64,000 nucleotides of DNA from the NCBI RefSeq assembly GCF_001045445.1, contig NZ_LFNF01000001.1, positions 310,001-374,000 on the forward strand, written 5' to 3'. Made by a program: the position numbers and the translations under genes. The notes beneath the pieces are model-generated. The model was not told the DNA's origin and made no database searches. It saw only the letters and a program-made list of their open reading frames with translations. Source of the DNA: Chryseobacterium sp. BLS98 (GTDB lineage: Bacteria; Bacteroidota; Bacteroidia; Flavobacteriales; Weeksellaceae). Below, in pieces: positions 52,862 through 61,549 of this stretch. The stretch's first letter is position 1. The number at the start of each line of letters is the position of its first letter.

Positions 52862-54184
52862 TTACAAAATTCCTCTCGCTTTTATCTCAAGATATTTATT
52901 GATAACGTCAATATTTAAATTTTCAGGAAGCGTATAAACAGTATAGATTCCATATTTACGGAGTTCCTGAATGATCAGTTTCTTTTCAAATTCAAATTTT
53001 TCAGCAATAACCTCATCATAAATTTCCTGCATACTTTCAGGATTTTTATGAATAAGAGTCTGTAATTCTGAGTTTTTAAAAAATATAACGACCAGCATAT
53101 GATTCTTGGCAATGCCGCGAAGGTATTTTAGCTGACGGTTTAATCCATCCAGGGTTTCAAAATTGGTAAAAAGTAAAATAAGGCTCCTTTGGTTCAGAGA
53201 ATATTTTACATCCTGATACAGACGGTTAAAATCACTTTCAAAAAAGTCAGTTTTAATATTGTACAATGCTTCTGAAATCTTTTTCAGCTGACCTGATTTA
53301 TTTTCAGCAGCTACTTTGTTTTCAGTCTTTTTGGAAAACGTCATCATTCCGGCGCGGTCACCTTTCTTCAAAATAATATGGGACAAAGCCATAGCCGCAT
53401 TAATGGAATAATCAAGCAGGCTTAATCCGTTGAAAGGCATTTTCATCGTTCTTCCCTTATCAATCAGAATAAAGATACGCTGTGATTTTTCGTCCTGAAA
53501 CTGGTTGACCATTAACCGGTTGGTCTTGGAAGTCGCTTTCCAGTTGATGGTTCTGATATCATCGCCGGGAACATATTCTTTGATCTGTTCAAACTCCATG
53601 GTATGGCCAAGCTTCCTGATCTTTTTGATGCCACCCAGCATAAATTCGCTCTGTAATGCCATCAATTCGTATTTTCTGAGATGAACAAAGGACGGATAAG
53701 CAGGAAGCACCGCATCTTTCTGGAAGCTGAATCTTCTGGCTACAAATCCCAAAGGCGAAGAAGCATACACATTCAGGTGTCCGAAACTGTACTCTCCTCT
53801 TTCTTTAGGTATCAAACTGTATTGGAAATAGGTATTTTTGCCCGGCTCAATGTTCTTTGTAATCAGGAAATCTCTTTTCTGAAACTGAAAGGGAATTTCA
53901 TCAATGATCCTGGTACTGATCTTAAAACTGTAATTATTTTTAATATCTATTTTTACGAAATTCTCATCCCCATTAGACAGTTTTTCAGGAAGTATCCTTT
54001 GGGCAAGCAACGCATTCTTTTGATTAAACAGCAAAAGATAATCTACCATTACAGCAAGAAAGCAAAGCAGCAGCAATATGTGAGCAACCCACATCAGAAC
54101 CGGAAAGAAAAATGCAAGGACATACACAATCCCCACTCCAATGAGTGAAAAGAAAAATCGTGTATTGATGTATAGGTTTTTCAT
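52862..54184 (-). CDS. DUF58 domain protein (MoxR-associated vWA-like)
   Basis: This 440-residue protein has two N-terminal membrane segments, a beta-rich DUF58 section (SFGHLNVYASSPLGFVARRF) and the family core GDDIRTINWKATSKTNRLM followed by QRIFILIDKGRTMKMP, a vWA-like fold. In MoxR systems DUF58 proteins act with the AAA ATPase in assembling or activating membrane or periplasmic complexes. The ATPase gene lies 106 bases upstream across an inverted-repeat spacer. Confidence 0.9.
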   Translation of the reverse strand: MKNLYINTRFFFSLIGVGIVYVLAFFFPVLMWVAHILLLLCFLAVMVDYLLLFNQKNALLAQRILPEKLSNGDENFVKIDIKNNYSFKISTRIIDEIPFQFQKRDFLITKNIEPGKNTYFQYSLIPKERGEYSFGHLNVYASSPLGFVARRFSFQKDAVLPAYPSFVHLRKYELMALQSEFMLGGIKKIRKLGHTMEFEQIKEYVPGDDIRTINWKATSKTNRLMVNQFQDEKSQRIFILIDKGRTMKMPFNGLSLLDYSINAAMALSHIILKKGDRAGMMTFSKKTENKVAAENKSGQLKKISEALYNIKTDFFESDFNRLYQDVKYSLNQRSLILLFTNFETLDGLNRQLKYLRGIAKNHMLVVIFFKNSELQTLIHKNPESMQEIYDEVIAEKFEFEKKLIIQELRKYGIYTVYTLPENLNIDVINKYLEIKARGIL

Positions 54185-54204
54185 TGTTTTAAGGAATTAG
54201 GAGA

Positions 54205-54280
54205 TAGGATTTAGGGATTAGGAATCAGGGAGCTTATCTACAATAAATAGTTGCCTGCTTGACCTAATCCCTAAATCCTA
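54205..54280. repeat. Long perfect inverted repeat between MoxR and DUF58 genes
   Basis: Two 18-base arms, TAGGATTTAGGGATTAGG (54205-54222) and its exact reverse complement (54263-54280), are separated by 40 bases. They can form a long hairpin in the transcript. Similar AT-rich TTAGGGATT-type elements occur as dispersed repeats in related genomes in my recollection. Confidence 0.8.
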
Positions 54281-54290
54281 CCCCTACCAT

Positions 54291-55322
54291 CTATCTTGGA
54301 ATCTCTATTCCCTCTAAGATCTGTCGGATAATTTCATCTGCAGTAAGGCCTTCCATCTCTCTTTCCGGAGAAACGATTACTCTGTGCCTTAATACAGCAT
54401 AACTTGCTTCCTTGATATCTTCCGGAGTTACAAAATCTCTTCCTCTAAGCGCAGCAAAAGATTTGGAAGCTGTAAGCAGAGCCAGTGAAGCTCTCGGAGA
54501 TGCACCCAGGTATAAAAACTGGTTTTCTCTCGTATTCACGATAATTTTAGCAATGTATTCCATAAGCTGAGACTCTACAATGATCTCTTTTACCAAATGT
54601 TGGTAGTTTTTCAGCTGTTCTGCGGTAATGACACGGTTTACCCCTTCTGTCTTATCTTCTTTTTTACTTTCGTGCTGGTTTCTTATAATGGCAATCTCCT
54701 GTTCAAGATTAGGATACCCAACATTAATTTTGAAAAGAAAACGGTCTAGTTGCGCTTCAGGAAGCCTGTAGGTTCCTTCATGTTCTATAGGATTCTGGGT
54801 AGCCACTACCAGGAATGGCTCGTCCATCATATAACGGGTTCCGTCCATCGTGATCTGCCTTTCTTCCATTACCTCAAATAATGCTGCCTGTGTTTTTGCA
54901 GGAGATCTGTTGATCTCATCAATCAGGATAAAACTGGAAAAGATAGGTCCTTTTTTAAATTCAAATTCGGAATTTTTTACATTGAAAACAGAGGTCCCCA
55001 AAATATCGGAAGGCATAAGGTCCGGTGTAAACTGGATCCTGCTGAATCCTACATCAATGGTTTTGGCCAGTAGCTTAGCGGTAATGGTTTTGGCAACCCC
55101 CGGAACACCTTCGATCAGTACATGACCATTGGATAAAAGAGCGGCAATAAGATGTTCGACCATGCTTTCCTGGCCTACAATAACTTTGGCTATTTCAGCT
55201 TTTACTTTTTCCAGACTGGCGCGGAGTTCAATCATATCAATTCTGGATTGAAACTGGCCTTCTTTTTTATTTAAATCGATAGAACTTTGATTTTCTACAT
55301 TTTCATTTTCAAGGTTTTCCAT
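54291..55322 (-). CDS. MoxR family AAA+ ATPase
   Basis: This 343-residue AAA+ protein has Walker A GVPGVAKTITAKLLA, PSDILGTSVFN, Walker B FILIDEINRSPAKTQAALFEVMEERQ, the sensor-1 VVATQNPIEHEGTYRLPEAQLDRF region and the lid APRALAL-like motif ASPRASLALLTASKSFA. The protein is probably a chaperone that loads or activates the DUF58/DUF4350/DUF4129 membrane complex. It follows the DUF4350 gene. Confidence 0.95.
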   Translation of the reverse strand: MENLENENVENQSSIDLNKKEGQFQSRIDMIELRASLEKVKAEIAKVIVGQESMVEHLIAALLSNGHVLIEGVPGVAKTITAKLLAKTIDVGFSRIQFTPDLMPSDILGTSVFNVKNSEFEFKKGPIFSSFILIDEINRSPAKTQAALFEVMEERQITMDGTRYMMDEPFLVVATQNPIEHEGTYRLPEAQLDRFLFKINVGYPNLEQEIAIIRNQHESKKEDKTEGVNRVITAEQLKNYQHLVKEIIVESQLMEYIAKIIVNTRENQFLYLGASPRASLALLTASKSFAALRGRDFVTPEDIKEASYAVLRHRVIVSPEREMEGLTADEIIRQILEGIEIPR

Positions 55323-55386
55323 AATTTTTGTCTTTGGTTTTATGGGAACCGGTTTTCATCCGGTTTTATTAAATTTTAATAAATCA

Positions 55387-56544
55387 TTATATCAATATTT
55401 CATCAAGAAGTTTGTTCATTCTTACAAGATCTTCTTTCATGACACTTGCATAGGGATCCTGCCCTTTCCTGATCAGGGCTATTGCTTCATCAATCATTTC
55501 TATCGGCTTTCCTGTTTTCAGATGCAGTTTATTGGCAAATTCCGCATCCAGATTGCGGGTATCGATCAGCAGGTCCATTCTTATTTTATTCAGGAAATAC
55601 TGAGCTTTTTTAGCCATCATATCATGGAAATTTCCTTCCTGAAGATAAAGATTTCCAATGCTTTTTACAAAATCTACCGAAGTATTCCTCAGTGGTTCCA
55701 GAACAGGCACTATCCGCTGTTTTCTTTTTGCATTAAAGAAAATAAACAGGACCAGTCCACCTAAAAACACCCACCAGGCATACTTAAGGGCAGGGTTTGA
55801 GAGGATAAATCTCATGAAAAAACGCGAAACCTTCGTGTCATTTTCTACAAACCAGATGGTTTCTCTGTCCTGAAGATACGAAAAAACATCCTGGGCATAT
55901 TTTAAGCTGCCGGGCTTCAAAAGATAATAATTGGTAAGGAAAAGCGGTTCGCTGTGTACATAGATCGTTCCTTTGCCAAATTTTGTTTTAATAAAATTGA
56001 CCTGGTCTGAATTATCTTTTTCCACTGTTTTTCCCAAAACCTCCACCTGAGGTTTAATGTATGAAAATCCTCTGCCGGAAGGGAATTTATCCAGTTTAAT
56101 AAAATCGTTCTGGTATTGTTTATCCGTAAATTTCAATACATTTTCCTCAGCAAAAGAAATATCCGAACTATGATAACCGATACTGTCTGAAATATCTTTT
56201 GGAGTATGACTTATCAGGATCATGGCATCCGAACCGTTTGACACCTGTTCCAGAATTTTTTTCCAGGACTGATTATCCAGGTCTTTTTCTATAACGAGGA
56301 TGTTGTGAGGATCTTTTTTCCTTTGGCTATAATAATCGTAGGGTGACTCTTCAGTTCTTCTCAGATTATTTTTAAACAGATCTTTGACTTCGTTGTTAAA
56401 GACAAACAGTCCGAAAGGAGATTTCTCATTAATACTAAAGTTTTTGCGCCAGCTTACTGTTTCTTTTTTATTGACTTCAAGCAACGCCAGAATAAGCATC
56501 ACAACGATGAATATCACAGCATATATTTTGAAGGTTTTTTTCAT
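55387..56544 (-). CDS. DUF4350 membrane protein
   Basis: This 385-residue protein has an N-terminal membrane anchor (IYAVIFIVVMLILALLEV), a large extracytoplasmic region with a GATase-like/DUF4350 fold (DAMILISHTPKDISDSIGY, then GKGTIYVHSEPLFLTNYYLL) and a second membrane span near residue 265 (WWVFLGGLVLFIFFNAK). A cytosolic helical tail of about 100 residues follows. It is characteristic of MoxR clusters in Bacteroidota. Its molecular role has not been defined. Confidence 0.88.
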   Translation of the reverse strand: MKKTFKIYAVIFIVVMLILALLEVNKKETVSWRKNFSINEKSPFGLFVFNNEVKDLFKNNLRRTEESPYDYYSQRKKDPHNILVIEKDLDNQSWKKILEQVSNGSDAMILISHTPKDISDSIGYHSSDISFAEENVLKFTDKQYQNDFIKLDKFPSGRGFSYIKPQVEVLGKTVEKDNSDQVNFIKTKFGKGTIYVHSEPLFLTNYYLLKPGSLKYAQDVFSYLQDRETIWFVENDTKVSRFFMRFILSNPALKYAWWVFLGGLVLFIFFNAKRKQRIVPVLEPLRNTSVDFVKSIGNLYLQEGNFHDMMAKKAQYFLNKIRMDLLIDTRNLDAEFANKLHLKTGKPIEMIDEAIALIRKGQDPYASVMKEDLVRMNKLLDEILI

Positions 56545-56563
56545 GGTTAAGTCAGTGGTTTAA

Positions 56564-57361
56564 TTAAGGTTTAAATGCCTGGTACTGGTTTTTAAATTTC
56601 AGGTAGGCTTGTTCATCAATGCTGAACTCTCCGTACCAAACATAATCGAAGATATAAGACAGCTCAGAAAATTCATTTTTAAGATGTTCTGCTTTAAGTT
56701 CCATCAGATAATCCTTATTGGTCTTTTCCGGGTTCCAGCTAATCTGCTTTTTGTCACTCAGCTTTTTCAGAATGAACAGGAACTGATAACGGATCGCCGA
56801 GCGGAAATCTTCCTGCCTTTCAAATTTTGAAATACTTTCCGCAAAATTGATCTCGTGTATATTTTCATGGAGCTCTTCCGCATTGATCTCTACTTTTTTA
56901 TTTTTCTTGCCGAAGAATAGATTTCCTTCTTTGTCCATTAAAAATTTAATGATAAAATAAAGAAGAAATCCTACCAGGATAATGGCAAACAGACGAATAA
57001 GGATTGTGGTAATCTTAGCAGAATTGCTAAAAGCCGTTTCGCCAAAAATGCTTTGCAGGATCTTATCTATTCTTTTCATCAGCTTTTGGAAAAAAGATTC
57101 TCTCGGCTTTGAAACCGAATAATCAAATTCATTTCCTTTGTATCTCGATTGAAGATTTTCTTTAAATGTTTTGGGATAAACCATATTTTCCGAAACCGGT
57201 TTCCGGATCAGCACAGAATCTGCACGAAGCATGTTCCGGTAATGTCCTGTCCCCAGCGAGTCAAAAATATAGTCTTCTACCGTTGCAGGCTCATTCTCAT
57301 CCTGTGCATGAACAGGACAAATAGAGAAAAAAAGCAGCAGAAAAAGCAGAATTTTATTCAT
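56564..57361 (-). CDS. DUF4129 domain membrane protein
   Basis: This 265-residue protein has a signal peptide or anchor (LLLFFSICPVHAQ), an extracytoplasmic stretch, one membrane span (ILIRLFAIILVGFLLYFII) and a cytosolic DUF4129 domain with RSAIRYQFLFILKKLSDK and YIFDYVWYGEFSIDEQAYLK. The family usually accompanies MoxR/DUF58 genes and sometimes transglutaminases. It overlaps the following gene by eight bases. Confidence 0.88.
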   Translation of the reverse strand: MNKILLFLLLFFSICPVHAQDENEPATVEDYIFDSLGTGHYRNMLRADSVLIRKPVSENMVYPKTFKENLQSRYKGNEFDYSVSKPRESFFQKLMKRIDKILQSIFGETAFSNSAKITTILIRLFAIILVGFLLYFIIKFLMDKEGNLFFGKKNKKVEINAEELHENIHEINFAESISKFERQEDFRSAIRYQFLFILKKLSDKKQISWNPEKTNKDYLMELKAEHLKNEFSELSYIFDYVWYGEFSIDEQAYLKFKNQYQAFKP

Positions 57362-58313
57362 TGATGCCTATGGTTTCTATTTCTTCAAGTTCTACTTTCT
57401 GGTGAAGATCTGTCCTGCTGTCATAATACATCAGCCCTGCATTGATGTACATCAGGTTGGAAAGCAATAATGAAGCAAGCATTGAAAATCCATAAAATAT
57501 AAAGAAAATGACTCCTGCAACCCCTGCAAAAGGATTCTCTTCAAAGTTTCCGTCTGGGGCGGAAGTCAGAAGTGATCCGTAAATAAAGAACATCGGGATC
57601 AATGTAAATACTGAAGTAATCATATACATTATTATGAACATGATAATGGATGCTCCCCAGTATTTCCAGTAAGGGGATTTTTCGTTTCCGTTCGGATAGG
57701 AAAACTGTGATCTTATGGAATAACTTAAGCTTTCTATAAAGCCTCTTTTTGTATTAAAATAGTCATACATCAAAAATGCCGAGACATTGAATGCCGTGGG
57801 ATAAAAAAGCAGCATCAGGAAGAAACCAATGATGATCAGCATCAACAAATAGGAAAACCCTAAAAGAATCATCATAACAGGCAATACAATAAAGAGCATT
57901 CCTATGCCCATTTTAGCAATTCTTCCGGCATTTCTTTTGAAATCTCCAAGAATTTCATCAGTTTTTACCTTTTGAGCACCTTCAGTAATTCTTTTCAAAT
58001 AGAAAACCGGATACAGGTAGTTAATGATCATCAGAAGAGCAAAAAGTATAAAAACAATTATTGCAGAAACAATGAGCATTCCTGCGTTCTCTGAAAAATA
58101 TCTTTCAAAATAATAACTTTCTCCTCCTACATTGGAGCCGATAAGCTGTCCGAAAATTTCTCTGAACCCGAAAACCACCACCGCAACTGTTAACGTGAGC
58201 AATAATCCGTTAATAAGGATATAGTTTTTAAAATAATTTTTTCCGTATAATTTGAAAAAATTAAAGCTGTCACTAATGAAAGCTCCAAATTCTCTTTTTT
58301 TATAAAACTGCAT
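57354..58313 (-). CDS. Multi-pass membrane protein of the MoxR cluster
   Basis: This 319-residue integral membrane protein has six hydrophobic segments, for example ILINGLLLTLTVAVVVFG, GMLIVSAIIVFILFALL and MGIGMLFIVLPVMMILLG. It resembles the DUF4013-like family in this setting, but I cannot name it firmly. It overlaps both neighbours (DUF4129 by 8 bases and SpoIIM by 14 bases), so it should be translated from the same transcript. The function is unknown. Confidence 0.75.
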   Translation of the reverse strand: MQFYKKREFGAFISDSFNFFKLYGKNYFKNYILINGLLLTLTVAVVVFGFREIFGQLIGSNVGGESYYFERYFSENAGMLIVSAIIVFILFALLMIINYLYPVFYLKRITEGAQKVKTDEILGDFKRNAGRIAKMGIGMLFIVLPVMMILLGFSYLLMLIIIGFFLMLLFYPTAFNVSAFLMYDYFNTKRGFIESLSYSIRSQFSYPNGNEKSPYWKYWGASIIMFIIMYMITSVFTLIPMFFIYGSLLTSAPDGNFEENPFAGVAGVIFFIFYGFSMLASLLLSNLMYINAGLMYYDSRTDLHQKVELEEIETIGINE

Positions 58314-59283
58314 GATCGATCTGGTTATTAATTTTTTTATAAACTACCGACGGATAAACAAAATAGTAAAATCCTATAATAGCAAGTGAACTGATTATAA
58401 TAGCTAAATTTACCGCCAACGGCATTTTCAAAGCATGTCTGGTTACATAGCCCTCGATAATTCCTGCACAAATGGTAAACGGAACGGTACTGAGGAAAAT
58501 TTTAAAAGAATCCTTAAACCCTGTTTTGAAAGAATTAAATCTTGAAAATGTTCTGGGGAACAGAATACTTGCTCCAAGGATCAGTCCGCACATGGCTTCC
58601 ACAACCATTGCGAAGATCTCGAAAACCCCATGAAGCCAGATCCCTCTTGCACTGTCCTTCAAAGCACCATAATCATAGAAAAAATACTGAAAAGATCCCA
58701 GCATAACACTGTTGGAAAGCAGGGCAAACAATGTCCCTACCCCTCCGGTAATGCCATAAATATATAATTTAGCTCCCACTCCAATATTATTGAAAATAAT
58801 CCCGATCGTACTTCCCCATGTGGAACCGCTCTGATAAATCCCTACAGCATTTCCTTTTTTAATGTTCTCTATGGTTTCGTTTACATAGTCTTCCCCAAGA
58901 ATGATATTGGCAAAATTTTTATCATAAGCTCCGGAAAGTACTCCTATTGAGGTAAACAGAATAAAAAACAGAAAGGCATACATTAGATATCTCCTGTACT
59001 GATAGATCAGCAGAGGAACTTCTGTCCTGAAAAAATAAAACAGCCTGTTCTCTTCTACTCTTTTAGTTTTATAAATCTTCTGGAATATCTGTGAAGACAA
59101 ATGGTTCAGGTATACTGTAGTATTGCTTTTTGGATAATAGGTCTGTGCAAATGAAAGATCATTGATCAGATTGATATACAACGAAGACAGGTCATCAGGA
59201 TTTTTTTTTATTTTCCCTTGAATAACCTGTTCAATTCCCAACCATTTTTCTTTATTTTGTTTAATGAAATAAACTTCTCTCAT
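58300..59283 (-). CDS. SpoIIM (stage II sporulation protein M-like) membrane protein
   Basis: This 327-residue protein starts MREVYFIKQNKEKWLG at 59283, the family's usual start; an in-frame ATG at 59319 would extend into the divergent RDD gene's upstream region. It has several membrane spans (YLMYAFLFFILFTSIG, GAKLYIYGITGGVGTLFALLSNSVM) and GIWLHGVFEIFAMVVEAMCGLILGA, the SpoIIM signature. In non-spore-formers it is a membrane component that often accompanies RDD and MoxR genes. Only 27 bases separate it from the RDD gene's start. Confidence 0.87.
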   Translation of the reverse strand: MREVYFIKQNKEKWLGIEQVIQGKIKKNPDDLSSLYINLINDLSFAQTYYPKSNTTVYLNHLSSQIFQKIYKTKRVEENRLFYFFRTEVPLLIYQYRRYLMYAFLFFILFTSIGVLSGAYDKNFANIILGEDYVNETIENIKKGNAVGIYQSGSTWGSTIGIIFNNIGVGAKLYIYGITGGVGTLFALLSNSVMLGSFQYFFYDYGALKDSARGIWLHGVFEIFAMVVEAMCGLILGASILFPRTFSRFNSFKTGFKDSFKIFLSTVPFTICAGIIEGYVTRHALKMPLAVNLAIIISSLAIIGFYYFVYPSVVYKKINNQIDHAVL

Positions 59284-59310
59284 AATTGTAAGGCTAAAAT
59301 AATAAAAATT

Positions 59311-60060
59311 ATGTCTCAAATTGCGATAAATACCTCACAAAATGTAAATATTAACTTTACGATTGCAAGTGTTGGAGAAAGAATGCTCGCCTTCATTATC
59401 GATCTTTTGATAAAGGTTGCTTATGCTGTGATTATATTCTATCTTTTCTTCAACGTTTTTGATCTTGGGTATTTATTGGCCGGGCTTGATCAATGGTCCG
59501 TAATGGCTGTTTATATTGTGCTTACATTCCCTATTTATATTTATCCGGTCGTTTTGGAAAGCCTCATGGAAGGGCAGACTCCCGGAAAAAAGCTTATGAA
59601 AATCCGTGTAGTGAAAATTGATGGCTACCAGGCCAGTTTTGGTGATTACCTGATCCGCTGGATGTTCAGACTGATAGATACTTCTGCAGCCGGCGTCGTA
59701 GGCCTTATTTCTATGATTGTTTCTAAAAATAATCAGCGTCTGGGAGATATTGCTTCCGGTACTGCCGTAATTTCTTTAAAAAACAACATCAATATTTCCC
59801 ATACCATTTTGGAAAATATTCACGAAAGTTATGTTCCTTCATTTCCTCAGGTCATTGCATTAAGCGACAATGATATGCGGATCATTAAGGATAATTATAC
59901 CAAAGCCCTGAAAGTTGACGACCGCCAGATCATCAGCAGGCTTTCTGACAAGATTAAAAGTATTCTAAAGCTTGAAATAGACCCGGCAAAAATGACGGAA
60001 AGACAGTTTATTAATGTAGTGATCAAGGACTATAACTACTATACCGGGAAAGATAATTGA
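59311..60060 (+). CDS. RDD family membrane protein
   Basis: This 249-residue protein starts at MSQIAINTSQNVNINFTIAS. The RDD domain shows GERMLAFIIDLLIKVAYAVI, LMEGQTPGKKLMKIRVVKID and YLIRWMFRLIDTSAAGVVG with three membrane spans (RD..L and TPGKxxxxI motifs). A cytosolic C-terminal helical part of about 90 residues follows. RDD proteins are proposed transport or ion-exchange membrane factors. It is divergent from spoIIM and belongs to the same functional cluster. The start at 59311 is chosen because the longer frame to 59218 overlaps the divergent gene. Confidence 0.88.
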   Translation: MSQIAINTSQNVNINFTIASVGERMLAFIIDLLIKVAYAVIIFYLFFNVFDLGYLLAGLDQWSVMAVYIVLTFPIYIYPVVLESLMEGQTPGKKLMKIRVVKIDGYQASFGDYLIRWMFRLIDTSAAGVVGLISMIVSKNNQRLGDIASGTAVISLKNNINISHTILENIHESYVPSFPQVIALSDNDMRIIKDNYTKALKVDDRQIISRLSDKIKSILKLEIDPAKMTERQFINVVIKDYNYYTGKDN

Positions 60061-60061
60061 T

Positions 60062-60235
60062 GAAGTGTGGTTGTCAATGGTCAATTTTGCTTCGCAAGTG
60101 AATGGTGAATTTTTAATGTAGAAAACAAATCATTTGGCGAATTGATGATAAAATTATTATTAGTTTTATACAGGTTAAATTGACTGCAAAGCAAATTCAC
60201 TATTGATTATTCACAATCAACCATTACCAATTACT
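60062..60235. repeat. TTGCTTCGCAAG-type intergenic repeat region (imperfect inverted arms)
   Basis: TTTTGCTTCGCAAGTGAATGG (60074-60094 region) and the downstream GACTGCAAAGCAAATTCACTA share an inverted relationship, and TTCACTATTGATTATTCACA-like simple repeats follow. I recall comparable dispersed elements in Chryseobacterium; assignment is by eye. Confidence 0.4.
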
Positions 60236-60298
60236 CATTCATCACTCATAATAATTCGTCGGTGCAGTTTTTGCATCTTTAAAATAAAGGTTTGAATT

Positions 60299-60589
60299 AT
60301 GAAATTTGAAAACAATAAATCAGGAAACGGCGGCGTGATTACGCTGAACAATGAGATCAAAGAAGTGGGGAGACTGACGTATACTATTTTCCCGGAAGAC
60401 CATAAATTCATTATCTCTTTTGTACTGGTACATCCGGAATTTGAAGGCCGGGGAATGGGAAAATACCTGGTTGAAGAAGCTATAAAATTTGCCAGAGAAA
60501 ATAACTGGAAGGTATATCCTCACTGCTCCTATGCAAGAGCGGTAATGACAAGAATGAATGATGTAGATGATGTTTTTTTAAAGAACTAA
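60299..60589 (+). CDS. Small GNAT family N-acetyltransferase (YjdJ-like)
   Basis: This 96-residue protein has the compact YjdJ/Gcn5-like half-GNAT form: FIISFVLVHPEFEGRGMGKYLVEEA contains the (R/Q)xxGxG/A acetyl-CoA loop (EGRGMG), then NNWKVYPHCSYARAVM with the usual HCSY motif. The substrate is not known. The last 12 bases overlap the 3' end of the convergent glycosyltransferase gene. Confidence 0.88.
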   Translation: MKFENNKSGNGGVITLNNEIKEVGRLTYTIFPEDHKFIISFVLVHPEFEGRGMGKYLVEEAIKFARENNWKVYPHCSYARAVMTRMNDVDDVFLKN

Positions 60590-61549
60590 AACTTCATTTA
60601 CCAGAATCTCTTCAATATCATCCGGATAATCTACTTTAAGATGATGATCTGCAGCTACCCATTCTATGATCTCCTGAGGGTTTAGCACTTTAGAATTTGG
60701 AATTCCCATAAGGTTTAAAGCACTCGCATTACATTCCTGCTCATACTGGTTATGAATAGGAATCACAAACAGTTTTTTATCTAAGAAAAGTGCTTCTGCA
60801 GGAGTTTCAAAGCCGGCATTACACAAAATACCGTCACAGCTTTCAAAGTATTTCAGATACTGCAGTTCATCAATAGGGAAAATTTCTACATTTTTTATTT
60901 TAACCTGTACTTTGCTGTACTTTGAAAAAACTTTCCATTGTACAGGAATCTGTTTCAGGACCTTGATGATATTTTCGTCTGCAAAGCTGGGAAGATACAC
61001 AAGATAATACCCTTTTTTATCTGGATTAAGATTCCGGATCTTATGCCTAATCACCGGTTTTTTGATCTGTGGATGGTAATTTTCAAAGTGGAACCCGATT
61101 TTTCTTTCGCTGGGAACATAATATTTAAGAATCAGCTCTCCAAGAAAATCTTTCCTTTCAGGTTTTGGGGTTTCAGCAAAGCTCATCGATGCCTGATGAC
61201 TCAGTTCAATCATCGGCAGTTTTTTCAGCTTTCCTGCCCATCCGGTCAGAGGTTCATAATCGTTGATGATCAGATCATACTGTGAAAGCTCCAGTTCCCG
61301 GATTGTTTTTACAGCTTCAAGAAATTTGTTTTCAGTAAATGTTTTGCGATAGGATAAACCGCCTGTTTTGTTATAAAGAAGAGAAATCCCCTTGTATTGA
61401 AAGTTAATGTCAAAATCAGCCTTTAATTGCGACTGATGACCGCTAATCAATGTATCAACCGAAGCATATTTTTTGAGAATAGGAATAATTTCCTGCGCTC
61501 TGGCAACATGACCGTTCCCTGTTCCCTGAAATGCATACAATACTTTCAT
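60578..61549 (-). CDS. MurG-like (GT28-type) glycosyltransferase
   Basis: This 323-residue GT-B protein has AFQGTGNGHVARAQEIIPIL with a glycine-rich N-terminal loop, LIINDYEPLTGWAG, and the C-terminal nucleotide-binding region CDGILCNAGFETPAEALFL followed by NQYEQECNASAL. The GxGHVARA start and C-terminal DGxLxNAGxxTPAEAL motif place it with the UDP-sugar GT28/MGT clan. It is one base from the LpxH-like phosphatase gene, which is transcribed first. It probably glycosylates a lipid or surface sugar. The acceptor is unknown. Confidence 0.85.
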   Translation of the reverse strand: MKVLYAFQGTGNGHVARAQEIIPILKKYASVDTLISGHQSQLKADFDINFQYKGISLLYNKTGGLSYRKTFTENKFLEAVKTIRELELSQYDLIINDYEPLTGWAGKLKKLPMIELSHQASMSFAETPKPERKDFLGELILKYYVPSERKIGFHFENYHPQIKKPVIRHKIRNLNPDKKGYYLVYLPSFADENIIKVLKQIPVQWKVFSKYSKVQVKIKNVEIFPIDELQYLKYFESCDGILCNAGFETPAEALFLDKKLFVIPIHNQYEQECNASALNLMGIPNSKVLNPQEIIEWVAADHHLKVDYPDDIEEILVNEVLVL

